A stretch of 64,000 bases of DNA from Polynucleobacter sp. AP-Ainpum-60-G11 (GCF_018688375.1 NZ_CP061318.1:1178001-1242000); one strand, 5' to 3'; shown: positions 50,624 through 60,111, numbered from the stretch's first letter. Numbers and translations are program-made. Notes: a model not told the origin generated them from the sequence alone.

Positions 50624-53608
50624 TTAGGCAAATTTTTCGATTTGGCACATGGTGGTTTTAGTTTCTTGCATCATCGTTACCTGGTCGTAGCCGTAGGTAG
50701 TTGCAGTATTCACCGCTTCACCTTGAACTACTGGGGCAGCGCCCTCTGGGTAATATTTGCGCAAGTCATTACCTTGCCACCAACCGGCAAAGTGGAATGG
50801 TACGAATGCAGTACCTTGATCAACACGTGGGGTTACCAATGCACGCACTTTGATCTTGGCACCCGTTGGTGACTTAACCCATACGTAATCCCAATTCTTA
50901 ATGCCACGATCTTCTGCGGCTTTAGGATTGATCTCCACAAAGTTTTCTTGTTGCAACTCAGCCAACCATGGGTTGGAACGAGTTTCGTCTCCTCCACCCT
51001 CGTACTCAACTAAACGACCGGAGGTCAGAATGATTGGGAACTTCTCGTAGAGCTTCTCATTCAAGTTCTTATCCTGAACTGTTTTGTAGAGAGTCGGCAA
51101 GCGCCAGAAATTCTTCTTGTCCGCAGATGTTGGGTACTTACGCATCATCGGCTCATTGGTACTGTAGAGCGCTTCGCGGTGAGTTGGAATTGCATCTGGG
51201 AAGTTCCATACAACTGCACGCGCTTTTGCGTTACCAAATGGATGGCAACCGTTTTTCATTACTACGCGTTGGATACCGCCAGATAAGTCAGTCTTCCAGT
51301 TTTTACCTTCGGCAAGCTTTTGCTCTTCCTCAGTCAACTGATTCCACCAACCGAGTTTTTTCACGAGCACGTGATCAAATTCTGGATAGCCAGTGGTGAT
51401 TGCTGAACCTTTGGAATAAGAACCATCTTCTGCCAATAAATTCTTACCATCTTTTTCAACACCAAAGTTGGCACGGAAATTACCGCCACCTTCCATAACG
51501 CTCTTGCTAGTGTCGTAGAGGTTTGGTGAGCCTGGATGCTTAATGGCAGCAGTGCCGTAGCAAGGCCAAGGCAAGCCGTAGTAATCACCCGTTGTGTCGT
51601 AACCAGTTACCGGGTCAACGCCACCGCGTGACTTCAATGTCTTCGGATCAAATACTCCCGCCATTCTCATGTGAGCCTTTAAGCGCTCAGGAGTTTGACC
51701 GGTGTAACCAATTGTCCATACTGAACGATTAATTTCGCGCAAGATGGATTCAATTTCAGGCTCTTTCCACTGCTTACCAGCAAATTTGGAATTGAGCATC
51801 TTGTAGTTCTTTGAAAGCTCTTCACCGAAACCAAGGCGATCAGCAAATGCTTGCATGATGACGTGGTCAGGAACAGACTCAAACAATGGATCAATCACTT
51901 TCTCACGCCACTGCAATGAGCGGTTTGAAGCAGTAGCTGAACCGGTTGTTTCAAACTGAGTTGTAGCTGGCAATAAGTAAACATTGCGATTTTTGTTTAC
52001 TGTCTGACCTTCTGCAGGTGGCATTGCTGCCATTGCGGCTGTAGCACTTGGATAAGGATCAACAACAACCAATAAATCTAACTTATCCATCGCGCGCTTC
52101 ATATCTAAGCCGCGAGTTTGTGAGTTTGGTGCATGACCCCAGAAGAACAAACCTTTTACGTTGGTTTGCTGATCAATCATGTCATTCTTTTCAAGCACCG
52201 CATCAACCCAACGAGAAACCGTAGTACCGGACTTCTCCATCATGTCTGGTGCATAGCGACCTTTGATCCACTCATAGTCAACACCCCACACTGTTGCAAA
52301 GTGCTTCCATGAACCTGCTGCAAGGCCATAGTAGCCAGGCAATGAGTCTGGGTTTGGACCTACGTCAGTTGCACCTTGAACGTTATCGTGACCGCGGAAA
52401 ATGTTTGCGCCACCACCGGACTTGCCGATGTTGCCTAAAGCCAATTGCAGGATGCAAGACGCACGAACCATGGCATTACCAATGGTGTGCTGTGTTTGAC
52501 CCATACACCAGACCAAAGTGCTTGGACGATTCTTCGCCATTGTTTCAGCAACTTTGTAAACCTGAGCCTCTGGAACACCGCAAGCTTCTTCAACATTCTT
52601 TGGAGTCCACTTCTCCATCACTTCTTTGCGGATCTCATCCATGCCGTAAACACGGTCATTGATGTACTTCTTATCTTCCCAGCCATTGTTAAAGATGTGA
52701 TACAGAACACCAAACAAGAATGGAATATCAGAACCAGAACGAATACGAACATACTGATCAGACTTAGCTGCAGTACGGGTATAGCGTGGGTCAACTACGA
52801 TGACTTTGCAACCGTTTTCTTTTGCATGCAACAAGCTGAGCATAGACACTGGGTGCGCTTCTGCAGCGTTAGAGCCAATGTACAAAGCTGCCTTGGCATT
52901 CATCATGTCGTTATAGCTATTAGTCATCGCACCATAGCCCCAGGTGTTTGCAACACCGGCAACTGTAGTGGAGTGACAGATACGCGCTTGATGGTCTGTG
53001 TTGTTAGTTCCGAAGAAAGAAACCCACTTACGCATTAAGTAAGCTTGCTCGTTGTTATGCTTTGAAGAGCCAATAAAGAACAATGAGTCTGGGCTGTACT
53101 TGCTACGCAAATCTTTCATCTGCGCAGTAATTTCAGTCAAAGCCTGGTCCCAAGAAATTCTTTGATACTTCCCATCAACCAACTTCATTGGATAACGAAG
53201 ACGGAAATCTCCATGTCCGTGCTCACGCAAAGATGCGCCCTTAGCGCAATAAGCACCCAAGTTAATCGGGGAATCAAATGCGGAGTCTTGACGAACCCAA
53301 ACACCGTTCTCAACAGTCGCGTCAGTAGCGCAACCTACGGAGCAGTGGGTACAAATCGTTCTCTTCACCTCAATCTTGCCCTTGCCGTCCAGCATCGCTT
53401 TGCTTGGCTCAGCAACCGCTTTTTGCACCAAGCTCAACTGGCTTGCCGCGATACCAGCACCAACGCCAACTCCTGAGCGCTTGAGGAAGGTGCGACGATC
53501 CATCGTTGGCACAGCGGATTGAAGTCCACGTGACAAGCTACCGATGAGGCGGGATGCAGGTGTAGAGCGACCGCTCTGTGGGGTATTGGATTTACGAGTC
53601 AGACTCAT
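50624..53608 (-). CDS. fdhA: formate dehydrogenase catalytic (alpha) subunit, Cys type
   Basis: 994 residues. Tat signal DRRTFLKRSGVGVG at residues 37-50, [4Fe-4S] Cys86, 89, 93 and 121, then the metal site ARICHSTTVAG with Cys211 where FdnG/FdhF have selenocysteine. Later moco-binding segments such as GSNAAEAHP near residue 245 and GHAPNSQTRG near residue 490. The enzyme oxidises formate to CO2 at a Mo- or W-bis(guanine dinucleotide) cofactor on the periplasmic side. Neighbouring tungstate transport genes suggest possible W use; the metal is not shown by sequence. Confidence 0.95.
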   Translation of the reverse strand: MSLTRKSNTPQSGRSTPASRLIGSLSRGLQSAVPTMDRRTFLKRSGVGVGAGIAASQLSLVQKAVAEPSKAMLDGKGKIEVKRTICTHCSVGCATDATVENGVWVRQDSAFDSPINLGAYCAKGASLREHGHGDFRLRYPMKLVDGKYQRISWDQALTEITAQMKDLRSKYSPDSLFFIGSSKHNNEQAYLMRKWVSFFGTNNTDHQARICHSTTVAGVANTWGYGAMTNSYNDMMNAKAALYIGSNAAEAHPVSMLSLLHAKENGCKVIVVDPRYTRTAAKSDQYVRIRSGSDIPFLFGVLYHIFNNGWEDKKYINDRVYGMDEIRKEVMEKWTPKNVEEACGVPEAQVYKVAETMAKNRPSTLVWCMGQTQHTIGNAMVRASCILQLALGNIGKSGGGANIFRGHDNVQGATDVGPNPDSLPGYYGLAAGSWKHFATVWGVDYEWIKGRYAPDMMEKSGTTVSRWVDAVLEKNDMIDQQTNVKGLFFWGHAPNSQTRGLDMKRAMDKLDLLVVVDPYPSATAAMAAMPPAEGQTVNKNRNVYLLPATTQFETTGSATASNRSLQWREKVIDPLFESVPDHVIMQAFADRLGFGEELSKNYKMLNSKFAGKQWKEPEIESILREINRSVWTIGYTGQTPERLKAHMRMAGVFDPKTLKSRGGVDPVTGYDTTGDYYGLPWPCYGTAAIKHPGSPNLYDTSKSVMEGGGNFRANFGVEKDGKNLLAEDGSYSKGSAITTGYPEFDHVLVKKLGWWNQLTEEEQKLAEGKNWKTDLSGGIQRVVMKNGCHPFGNAKARAVVWNFPDAIPTHREALYSTNEPMMRKYPTSADKKNFWRLPTLYKTVQDKNLNEKLYEKFPIILTSGRLVEYEGGGDETRSNPWLAELQQENFVEINPKAAEDRGIKNWDYVWVKSPTGAKIKVRALVTPRVDQGTAFVPFHFAGWWQGNDLRKYYPEGAAPVVQGEAVNTATTYGYDQVTMMQETKTTMCQIEKFA

Positions 53609-53670
53609 ATGTTGTCCCTGAAAAATATTTTTATTTAATTATTTGGAAACGACTTCATTCACAACTGGGT

Positions 53671-53892
53671 TTAAAGCATGGTGGTTTCGTAATACTTACG
53701 AATGTGCGCAGACAATTGATAACCATCGTCTTTGCCCTGAACAGTACTGCCAATTTCTTGAACAACTGCTTTACCGATTGAAGTTTGCGAAGCAACAGCA
53801 ACAGCACCAACTGTGGCACCCGCTCCGATAAAAAACTTTCTGCGCGAAGGCTTGTTGTCTTCGTTTACTGCAGTTGCGGATTTTGTAGTCAT
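53671..53892 (-). CDS. formate dehydrogenase-region Tat-signal small protein (TIGR02811-like)
   Basis: 73 residues with AGGAG upstream. A twin-arginine signal SRRKFFIGAGATVGAVAVAS is followed by only about 35 residues. This small protein regularly precedes formate dehydrogenase alpha genes and may assist Tat-dependent export of the complex; exact role unknown. It is 62 bp before the alpha gene and follows the FNR-type box. Confidence 0.85.
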   Translation of the reverse strand: MTTKSATAVNEDNKPSRRKFFIGAGATVGAVAVASQTSIGKAVVQEIGSTVQGKDDGYQLSAHIRKYYETTML

Positions 53893-53916
53893 CGCATGCT
53901 CCTAATTAGTGCAAAT

Positions 53917-53930
53917 TTGATATGAATCAA
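53917..53930 (-). promoter_or_regulatory. FNR-type binding site upstream of formate dehydrogenase genes
   Basis: Perfect TTGAT-N4-ATCAA match to the FNR/Anr consensus, centre about 31.5 bases before the ATG of the small Tat protein. A TACAAT -10-like box lies just upstream on the same strand at 53944-53949. The box is too close to the ATG for usual activation at -41.5, so repression or an alternative start is possible. Confidence 0.65.
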
Positions 53931-54008
53931 AGTGTAATTGGTAATTGTATTTTTTGCATATTTGGAATTATTTTTCTTCTAGGGGTTTTCCTCTTGTGCA
54001 ACGCAACA

Positions 54009-54653
54009 TTAAATCATGTCGAAACTCTGCCCTTCAATCGCGAGAAATTCTCTAGTTAAAGCGGCGACTGGGTGATACAGATGCATGTCTTGAATATTTT
54101 CTATTGCATCGCACAATTCGTCATACCAAGGACGAATGTGGTCATTGAAAAAGACCCTTTGATTTGTGAGGTTTGAAATTTCTACATCATCCCCCGCGAT
54201 GAGGTATCGCATGACCTCACATAAAGCGGATAGGTGATCCTCAGTCTCAGTAACCTCTTCAGCAGATTCAAGGCCAAAAGTATCTAAAGCCCGGCGGATG
54301 TCTACTAAAGGCTTCTCGTTTAAATGGCCCGCCATATAAAAAGAGCCGTTCAGAATCACATTGGGACGACCTACGCTAATGAAGTTGCGATCAAATTCTT
54401 CATGCCAAGCCTTGGCAGGATTATTTTTGGCAACCTCTACTACGCTATTCCACACTTTGGCCAGAGGCGCATCATCGGCCTGACTTTCTTGACCATCCGG
54501 AATGGAGGCGGCAATTTGATCCAATAACTCTTGATCGGGTGGTTGATGAAAGAGTCTTGCAATTAAGCCGTATAAATCTGCCCTGGCCAAATCCTCAGGC
54601 AAACCCACATCGCCCACCTCAGTAGAGGCAGCCTCTTTTATCTGTTCACTCAT
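54009..54653 (-). CDS. TorD/DmsD-family chaperone for molybdoenzyme maturation
   Basis: 214 residues from ATG 54653, which overlaps the ferredoxin stop as ATGA; a longer in-frame start lies inside that gene. Helical chaperone with RADLYGLIARLFHQPPDQELLDQI near residue 20, WHEEFDRNFISVGRPNVILNGSFYMAGHLNEKPL in the middle, TEDHLSALCEVMRYLIAGDD and FFNDHIRPWYDELCDAI. These bind Tat signals and cofactor-free molybdoenzymes; the target is presumably FdhA. Confidence 0.85.
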   Translation of the reverse strand: MSEQIKEAASTEVGDVGLPEDLARADLYGLIARLFHQPPDQELLDQIAASIPDGQESQADDAPLAKVWNSVVEVAKNNPAKAWHEEFDRNFISVGRPNVILNGSFYMAGHLNEKPLVDIRRALDTFGLESAEEVTETEDHLSALCEVMRYLIAGDDVEISNLTNQRVFFNDHIRPWYDELCDAIENIQDMHLYHPVAALTREFLAIEGQSFDMI

Positions 54654-56740
54654 AGCTCTTTCTTCACCATATCGACAACGCGACAATCCCCACACATCTT
54701 GAGTCTATCCAACCCTGCTCCAGCAAAGGCACCATGCGCACCCAACTTAACTAGCATCAGATCTACCATCTTCGCCGTTCCAAAGACCTTGCCACAACTA
54801 ATGCAATGAAAAGGTTTGGTCTCATTGAGCTCTACCCTTTGCTTGCGCTCCTCTACAGTTTGCAAGCGAGGCGCTAAGGACAAGGCTTTTTCTGGGCAAG
54901 TTTGAACGCAGATACCGCATTGGACACACTTCTTCTCAATAAAGGAAAGTTTGGGTTCATCCAGGTTATCCAACAAAGCACCTTCAGGACAACTTCCCAC
55001 ACAAGACATGCAAAGCGTGCAGGCATCCTTATTGATATTCAGGCCACCCAAGAAGGATGATTTTGGCAAAGCAGCGCCACCTGCTGGAAGCGGTGCTTTA
55101 GCTTGCTTTTGTAAGTGCTCTAAAACCATTTCAACTGTTTCACGCTTCTGATTACCTAGACCAAAACTGGCAGGCGAACAAATGGCTGGCAGAGCGCCAC
55201 GCTGACGCAGCTTACCCATTGCTGCTGATATGGGCTGCAGATCATCAGCGGAAGTAAGTTGAATTAGTGAAAGTCTGGCATCAAATCCATACGCCACCAA
55301 AATTGCATTACCCAAATCAACTTGTGTTTCAAGTGCTGCGCGATAGGCTGGGTCTTCATCGCCAGTCAGCAGAAGAATCACCTCACCAAAACCATAGCTC
55401 AGTGCACCAAGCCACAAGTCCAAACCAGTGGATGCAATGTGCTCGATTCCATAAGGTAGTACGAAAGATGGCAATCCCTCAAACTGCTTTGGTCTTAAAT
55501 GGGCCAAGCGCCCAAGAGAATCTACAGCTTGAGTTCCAGTCTTAAGTGTATGCAAGAGCAACGCAGGTGCTTGCGCCTGTTTGATCTTGGCGCTCTCGGC
55601 AGTAAATACATTCGCGAGAGTTTTAATCTCTTTACCCTGATGACTGACGCTTGGATAGTTGTAGCGCATCGCACCTGATGGGCAAACTGTTGAGCAAGCT
55701 CCACAGCCCATACATAAATTAGGATTAACTTCTACGGTGCCCAGTCCATTCTTAAACAATGAGGAGATGGCGCCTGTAGAACAGACATCAATACAAGCAC
55801 TGCATCCTACTTTGCCATTGCGGCCATGCGCGCAAATCTTTTCGGTATAAGAAAAGTATTTAGGCTTTTCAAATTCACCAACTAAACCCAACAATTGATT
55901 TGCTACCAAAGCTTGCTCAAGAGGATCTTTTCCGGGAGCAAAGTAGCCTTGAGGAGTTTGGCTCATACGCATCTTCGGATCAGCACGCAGATCCATAATC
56001 AAATCAAACTCAGCATTACGCTGACGTTCTACTCGATCAAAATTAATCGCACCAATACCAGCGCAGGCAGTGACACAAGCGCGGTGGGATTTACATTTAT
56101 CTAAGTCAATCTGAAATGAATCATCAATTGCACCTTCTGGGCAAACCTCAACACAGGCACCACAGCGAGTACACATTTCTGGATCGATCGGGTTTTGCAA
56201 ATTCCAATCGACAGAAAATTTACCCAGATAACCATCTAACTTAACGACTTCGCCTGTATAGATCGGGAAGTTTCTTGCAATCGGCAACGCGCCCGGTTCT
56301 GTACATAAAACAGATACGTCGAGAGAGTCGCTGAGCTTTTCAGCCCAAGGCAAAGCTTGGTCTCCAGGGCCAACAATTAGTAAGCGACCTTGGCTTTCAT
56401 AATTTACGACCGGTACAGGCTCTGCCTCCGGCATATCGGCCAAGGCAAGCAATGCAGCGATCTTCGGTGTGGAGGTTTTAGCCTCTTGAGTCCAACCAGC
56501 TACTTCACGAATATTGACGAAACGTAATGGTGCTACCAAAGGCTTTTCTGATTGCTCAGCCAACTCACCAAATAAAGCACGTTCTTGAGTACAGGCAATC
56601 ACGATAGAGTCGCTGCCATCAAATGCCTTAATGACTGAGCCAATTTCCTGCCTACATAAGGAGGTGTGCATGGTGACGCCAAGGACCTTTGAATCCAAAG
56701 GCATGGTTCCATTGCAATTACAGACTAATTTTTGACTCAT
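54650..56740 (-). CDS. multi-cluster 4Fe-4S ferredoxin, formate dehydrogenase-associated
   Basis: 696 residues with many Cys motifs: LVCNCNG at the start, CTRCGACVEVCPEGAI near residue 187, a CKSHRACVTAC cluster, KVGCSACIDVC near residue 313, CMGCGACSTVCPSGAM near residue 343, CTLCMSCVGSCPEGAL near residue 578, CVQCGICVQTCPEKAL near residue 608, plus two CxxC pairs (FHCISCGK and MCGDCR) near the end, as in a zinc-ribbon. Likely electron carrier or Fe-S supplier for FdhA maturation. Starts 11 bp after DUF3306. Confidence 0.85.
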   Translation of the reverse strand: MSQKLVCNCNGTMPLDSKVLGVTMHTSLCRQEIGSVIKAFDGSDSIVIACTQERALFGELAEQSEKPLVAPLRFVNIREVAGWTQEAKTSTPKIAALLALADMPEAEPVPVVNYESQGRLLIVGPGDQALPWAEKLSDSLDVSVLCTEPGALPIARNFPIYTGEVVKLDGYLGKFSVDWNLQNPIDPEMCTRCGACVEVCPEGAIDDSFQIDLDKCKSHRACVTACAGIGAINFDRVERQRNAEFDLIMDLRADPKMRMSQTPQGYFAPGKDPLEQALVANQLLGLVGEFEKPKYFSYTEKICAHGRNGKVGCSACIDVCSTGAISSLFKNGLGTVEVNPNLCMGCGACSTVCPSGAMRYNYPSVSHQGKEIKTLANVFTAESAKIKQAQAPALLLHTLKTGTQAVDSLGRLAHLRPKQFEGLPSFVLPYGIEHIASTGLDLWLGALSYGFGEVILLLTGDEDPAYRAALETQVDLGNAILVAYGFDARLSLIQLTSADDLQPISAAMGKLRQRGALPAICSPASFGLGNQKRETVEMVLEHLQKQAKAPLPAGGAALPKSSFLGGLNINKDACTLCMSCVGSCPEGALLDNLDEPKLSFIEKKCVQCGICVQTCPEKALSLAPRLQTVEERKQRVELNETKPFHCISCGKVFGTAKMVDLMLVKLGAHGAFAGAGLDRLKMCGDCRVVDMVKKEL

Positions 56741-56750
56741 TGATTTCTTC

Positions 56751-57311
56751 TTAACTGGTTTTCTTATCCACGGGCACGGGGTCTTTATCTCCCGATTCCT
56801 GAATGGCTGCTGGTGTGGATGTTAAATCAGTCTGTGGACTTAGGGGTAAAGCCTGTTCTTCCGGCTCAGATTCTTTATTCGCAACAGTTTGGGTGCCCGG
56901 GGTCTCATCGTCACTATCCTTGCGGAAAATGTTGAGCATGTCCGATTGCACCATGCGCTTGAGCATTTCCAGTGGAATGGGATCTGGCTTAGAGTAATCA
57001 TCAATATAAATATCCAGACCATCCATCACATTGAAGTGCGGATCAGAGAACATCTTTTTCATGGCGGCCTGCTGAACTGCAGGATCTACATCTGGCTTCA
57101 TAAAAGCCGAGAAGTCAGGCGCAAATCGATCAATCTTTTCTACATCCTCTAATGTTGCCGAGGGCGTAAGTTCTTTAGTGTCAGCAGACTCCTGCTTTAA
57201 TTCAGGAGAGCTTGTTAACTCAGGCTTGGTTTGATCGACTACTTTTTTCTCAGGCTCTAGGTTCTCCCCAGACTTCAGACGCGACCAACGATTAAGAAAT
57301 CCACCAGCCAT
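56751..57311 (-). CDS. DUF3306-family protein
   Basis: 186 residues. Begins MAGGFLNRWSRLKSGE, the family signature start, followed by acidic disordered parts and PDFSAFMKPDVDPAVQQAAMKKMFSDPHFNVMDGLDIYIDDYSKPDP near residues 70-115. These proteins occur next to formate dehydrogenase loci; role unknown. Overlaps DUF3305 by 1 base. Confidence 0.85.
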   Translation of the reverse strand: MAGGFLNRWSRLKSGENLEPEKKVVDQTKPELTSSPELKQESADTKELTPSATLEDVEKIDRFAPDFSAFMKPDVDPAVQQAAMKKMFSDPHFNVMDGLDIYIDDYSKPDPIPLEMLKRMVQSDMLNIFRKDSDDETPGTQTVANKESEPEEQALPLSPQTDLTSTPAAIQESGDKDPVPVDKKTS

Positions 57312-57850
57312 TAATCCTCCGTCCCGCGATTAGCACCCTTGAATGATTCGGGGCGATGACGCTTCTTAGGTTCAGGTCGGTAATTGTCATTTACAAACTC
57401 TTGCAGCCAAGAAGCATGTTCTGCAGACAAGGGAACGCTATCAACTGATTCGCCACCATCCAACAAGCGCGCTGCTTCGTTATAGCTTACGCAAATGCGA
57501 TGTGGAACTGCAATTGTTGCTTCAGATTTAGCCAACTCAATAGATTGAGTATCCACGTAGCGCTCAACATCCTCTTCCAGGCGCCACATCACAAACCAAC
57601 AAGGCTGAACAGCAGAGAGGTTAAGGTAGTAGCCCTCAGCCTCATCCGGGAAAAGATTGAGCTCATAGCCAGTAAATAACCAAGACTCACCTTGATCATC
57701 GCGCCCTAAAAACTGCCCAACAATTTTGTTCTCTGCGCTAACTGCGTTGGTAAATTGCCCGAAGTCTGGCATTACCTCTTGAGGTGCCCAACGAAAGGAA
57801 ACCCAGGGGTTATCAACAGACTGCTTACGCATGAGCACTGCAAAACGCAT
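57311..57850 (-). CDS. DUF3305-family protein
   Basis: 179 residues. N-terminal VLMRKQSVDNPWVSFRWAPQEVMPDF is the family signature; the middle shows LNLSAVQPCWFVMWRLEEDV. Basic C-terminus (EPKKRHRPES). Function unknown, co-occurs with DUF3306 and formate dehydrogenases. The DUF3306 ATG overlaps its stop by 1 base. Confidence 0.85.
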   Translation of the reverse strand: MRFAVLMRKQSVDNPWVSFRWAPQEVMPDFGQFTNAVSAENKIVGQFLGRDDQGESWLFTGYELNLFPDEAEGYYLNLSAVQPCWFVMWRLEEDVERYVDTQSIELAKSEATIAVPHRICVSYNEAARLLDGGESVDSVPLSAEHASWLQEFVNDNYRPEPKKRHRPESFKGANRGTED

Positions 57851-57856
57851 AAGACC

Positions 57857-58951
57857 TCAGGTGTTTTGAACCACGATGTTAGGAAATTTACTGCTCATGT
57901 CTTTTGAAAGCGCCGCCACCTTAATGGCCACTCGTCTTGCAATCGTCTTATAAATCGCACTGATCGCGCCATCAGGATCCGCTACCACTGTTGGACGACC
58001 TGCATCCGCTTGCTCACGAATCGATAAATTCAGGGGTAAGTCACCCAAGAAATCAACGCCATATTCTTTGCACATCTTTTGGCCGCCGCCAGTACCGAAA
58101 ACATGCTCTTCATGACCGCAACTTGGGCAGACATAGGTGCTCATATTTTCGATGATGCCCACGATCGGAACACCAACCTTCTCAAACATCTTTAAGCCCT
58201 TACGCGCATCCAGCAAAGCAATATCTTGCGGGGTAGTCACAATGACTGCGCCAGTAACGGGTACCTTTTGAGCCAGCGTTAACTGAATATCACCCGTACC
58301 AGGAGGCATATCCACAATCAGGTAATCGAGATCGCGCCAACGGGTTTGACGCAGTAATTGCTCTAAAGCAGACGTCACCATCGGGCCACGCCACACCATT
58401 GGCGCATCGTCATCGATTAAGAAACCAATTGAACTTGCTTGAAGGCCGTGACCTTCCATTGGTTCCATTGTGTTTTCTTCAATGGATTCTGGTCTGCCGG
58501 TGATACCCAACATCATTGGCTGACTCGGACCGTAGATATCTGCGTCCAACATACCTACTTGAGCACCTTCAGCTGCTAAAGCTAAAGCCAGGTTAACCGC
58601 AGTAGTAGACTTTCCGACCCCGCCCTTACCACTGGCAACAGCAATAATATTTTTTACATTCGGCAATAACTTGACGCCGCGCTGCACAGCATGTGCAACG
58701 ATTTGACTGCTCACATTAACACTCACATTTTTAACTTCAGGCAATTCACGAAGTACCGCAATGACGGATTTACGAATAGCATCAAACTGACTTTTCGCTG
58801 GATAACCCAAAACGATATCTAGGCTAATATCGCCGCCATCGACTTTCAGATTTTTGACGCTCTTTGCCGACACAAAATCGATTTGTGTGTTTGGGTCAAT
58901 TAAACCCTTTAATGCTGCTTGCACAGCCTCTACAGTAAGCGCCACCGACAT
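57857..58951 (-). CDS. apbC: iron-sulfur cluster carrier ApbC/Mrp
   Basis: 364 residues. N-terminal DUF59-like domain to about residue 95, then P-loop ATPase: ASGKGGVGKSTTAVNLA near residue 106, ADIYGPSQP near residue 138, MPPGTGDIQL near residue 215, and the cluster-binding CPSCG near residue 273. It loads Fe-S clusters onto client proteins, plausibly the many clusters encoded just downstream. DUF3305 starts 7 bp after its stop, so it may begin the transcript. Confidence 0.93.
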   Translation of the reverse strand: MSVALTVEAVQAALKGLIDPNTQIDFVSAKSVKNLKVDGGDISLDIVLGYPAKSQFDAIRKSVIAVLRELPEVKNVSVNVSSQIVAHAVQRGVKLLPNVKNIIAVASGKGGVGKSTTAVNLALALAAEGAQVGMLDADIYGPSQPMMLGITGRPESIEENTMEPMEGHGLQASSIGFLIDDDAPMVWRGPMVTSALEQLLRQTRWRDLDYLIVDMPPGTGDIQLTLAQKVPVTGAVIVTTPQDIALLDARKGLKMFEKVGVPIVGIIENMSTYVCPSCGHEEHVFGTGGGQKMCKEYGVDFLGDLPLNLSIREQADAGRPTVVADPDGAISAIYKTIARRVAIKVAALSKDMSSKFPNIVVQNT

Positions 58952-58980
58952 CTCCTAAGAAGAACAATCCCACAAGGGGA

Positions 58981-59001
58981 TCCCAATAAAGTCTATTGGG
59001 A
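58981..59001. repeat. hairpin upstream of apbC
   Basis: TCCCAATA-AAGTC-TATTGGGA, an 8-bp perfect stem with a 5-base loop, 30 bp upstream of the apbC start. Possible RNA structure in the apbC leader or an operator. Confidence 0.4.
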
Positions 59002-59053
59002 GGTATTACAAATAATGGAATAGTGGGTAGATTAACCGCACATGCAAAAAATT

Positions 59054-59081
59054 GCTTAAAACGAGATTGGGAAATCCCGTT
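59054..59081 (-). terminator. terminator after the phosphate transporter gene
   Basis: CGAGATT-GGGA-AATCCCG (one mismatch) on the plus strand; read on the minus strand it is followed by TTTT, as expected for the pit transcript. Confidence 0.5.
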
Positions 59082-59089
59082 GAACCGAC

Positions 59090-60100
59090 TTAAAAAATGA
59101 GGAGGCTAAGGTAGTAAACCGCCATAGACATCAAGGCAGTAGCAGGAATAGTAAAGATCCAGGCCCAAACGATATTGCCAGCAACCCCCCAACGAACTGC
59201 GCTAGCGCGTTGAGTTGAGCCAACACCGACAATAGCCCCAGTGATTGTGTGGGTAGTAGATACTGGAACCCCAAGAGCCGTTGCCATGAATAAGGTGATT
59301 GCCCCGCCTGTCTCCGCACAGAAACCACCGACAGGTTTGAGCTTAGTTAGCTTCTGACCCATCGTCTTAACAATTCTCCAGCCACCAAACATCGTGCCCA
59401 TCGCAATAGCGATGTAACAAGAAATAATCGTCCAAGTAGGCGGCATACTCGCGCCCGCTTCAGCGTAACCAGTAATGATCAGCAAGAGCCAGATAATGCC
59501 GATGGTCTTCTGGGCATCGTTACCACCATGCCCCAAGCTATATGCGCTTGCGGAAACTAGCTGTAAGCGTCTAAACCAACGATCTGTTTTTGAAAGGTTG
59601 GCGTTGCGACAAACCCAAGCCACCAACAACATCATTAAGGAGCCGAGTAAGAATCCCACCATTGGTGAAATAAAGATAAACGACACGGTCTTGATAATTC
59701 CTGACCACACCAAACCATCAACGCCAGCCTTAGGCAAGGCAGCCCCGACGAGGCCACCAATCAGCGCATGGGAAGAGCTTGAAGGAATGCCGTAATACCA
59801 AGTAATCACATTCCAGATGATGGCTCCCACCAAGGCCCCAAAGATCACATGCAAATCTACTGCAGCAGGATGAACAATCCCTTTACCTACCGTAGCGGCA
59901 ACGCTGAGATGGAAAATGAAGATTGCTAGGAAGTTAAAGAATGCAGCGAATACAACTGCCTGCTGAGGCTTGAGCACCCCAGTAGATACAACGGTAGCAA
60001 TCGAGTTGGCAGCATCATGAAATCCATTCATGAAATCGAATGCCAACGCTAGCGCTACTAAAAGCGCTACCACCCAAAATGCGACTTCTATTGAGGCCAA
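59090..60100 (-). CDS. pit: low-affinity inorganic phosphate transporter PiT
   Basis: 336 residues, about ten membrane helices. The two PiT signature repeats are seen: FDFMNGFHDAANSIATVVSTGVL near residue 22 and later VSTTHTITGAIVGVGSTQR near residue 281, with GHGGNDAQKTIG near residue 195. It imports phosphate (often metal-phosphate) with protons. A DUF47 gene lies 11 bp upstream, a standard pairing. Confidence 0.93.
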   Translation of the reverse strand: MASIEVAFWVVALLVALALAFDFMNGFHDAANSIATVVSTGVLKPQQAVVFAAFFNFLAIFIFHLSVAATVGKGIVHPAAVDLHVIFGALVGAIIWNVITWYYGIPSSSSHALIGGLVGAALPKAGVDGLVWSGIIKTVSFIFISPMVGFLLGSLMMLLVAWVCRNANLSKTDRWFRRLQLVSASAYSLGHGGNDAQKTIGIIWLLLIITGYAEAGASMPPTWTIISCYIAIAMGTMFGGWRIVKTMGQKLTKLKPVGGFCAETGGAITLFMATALGVPVSTTHTITGAIVGVGSTQRASAVRWGVAGNIVWAWIFTIPATALMSMAVYYLSLLIF

Positions 60101-60111
60101 CTTATTTAACC

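Noticed and set aside
50083-53581. Many short frames opposite the formate dehydrogenase genes
   Set aside because: They lie entirely within strongly conserved alpha and beta coding regions and show no family features.
50624-53608. Selenocysteine in formate dehydrogenase
   Set aside because: The codon at the metal-ligand position is TGT (Cys211), the frame has no internal TGA, so Sec is not used.
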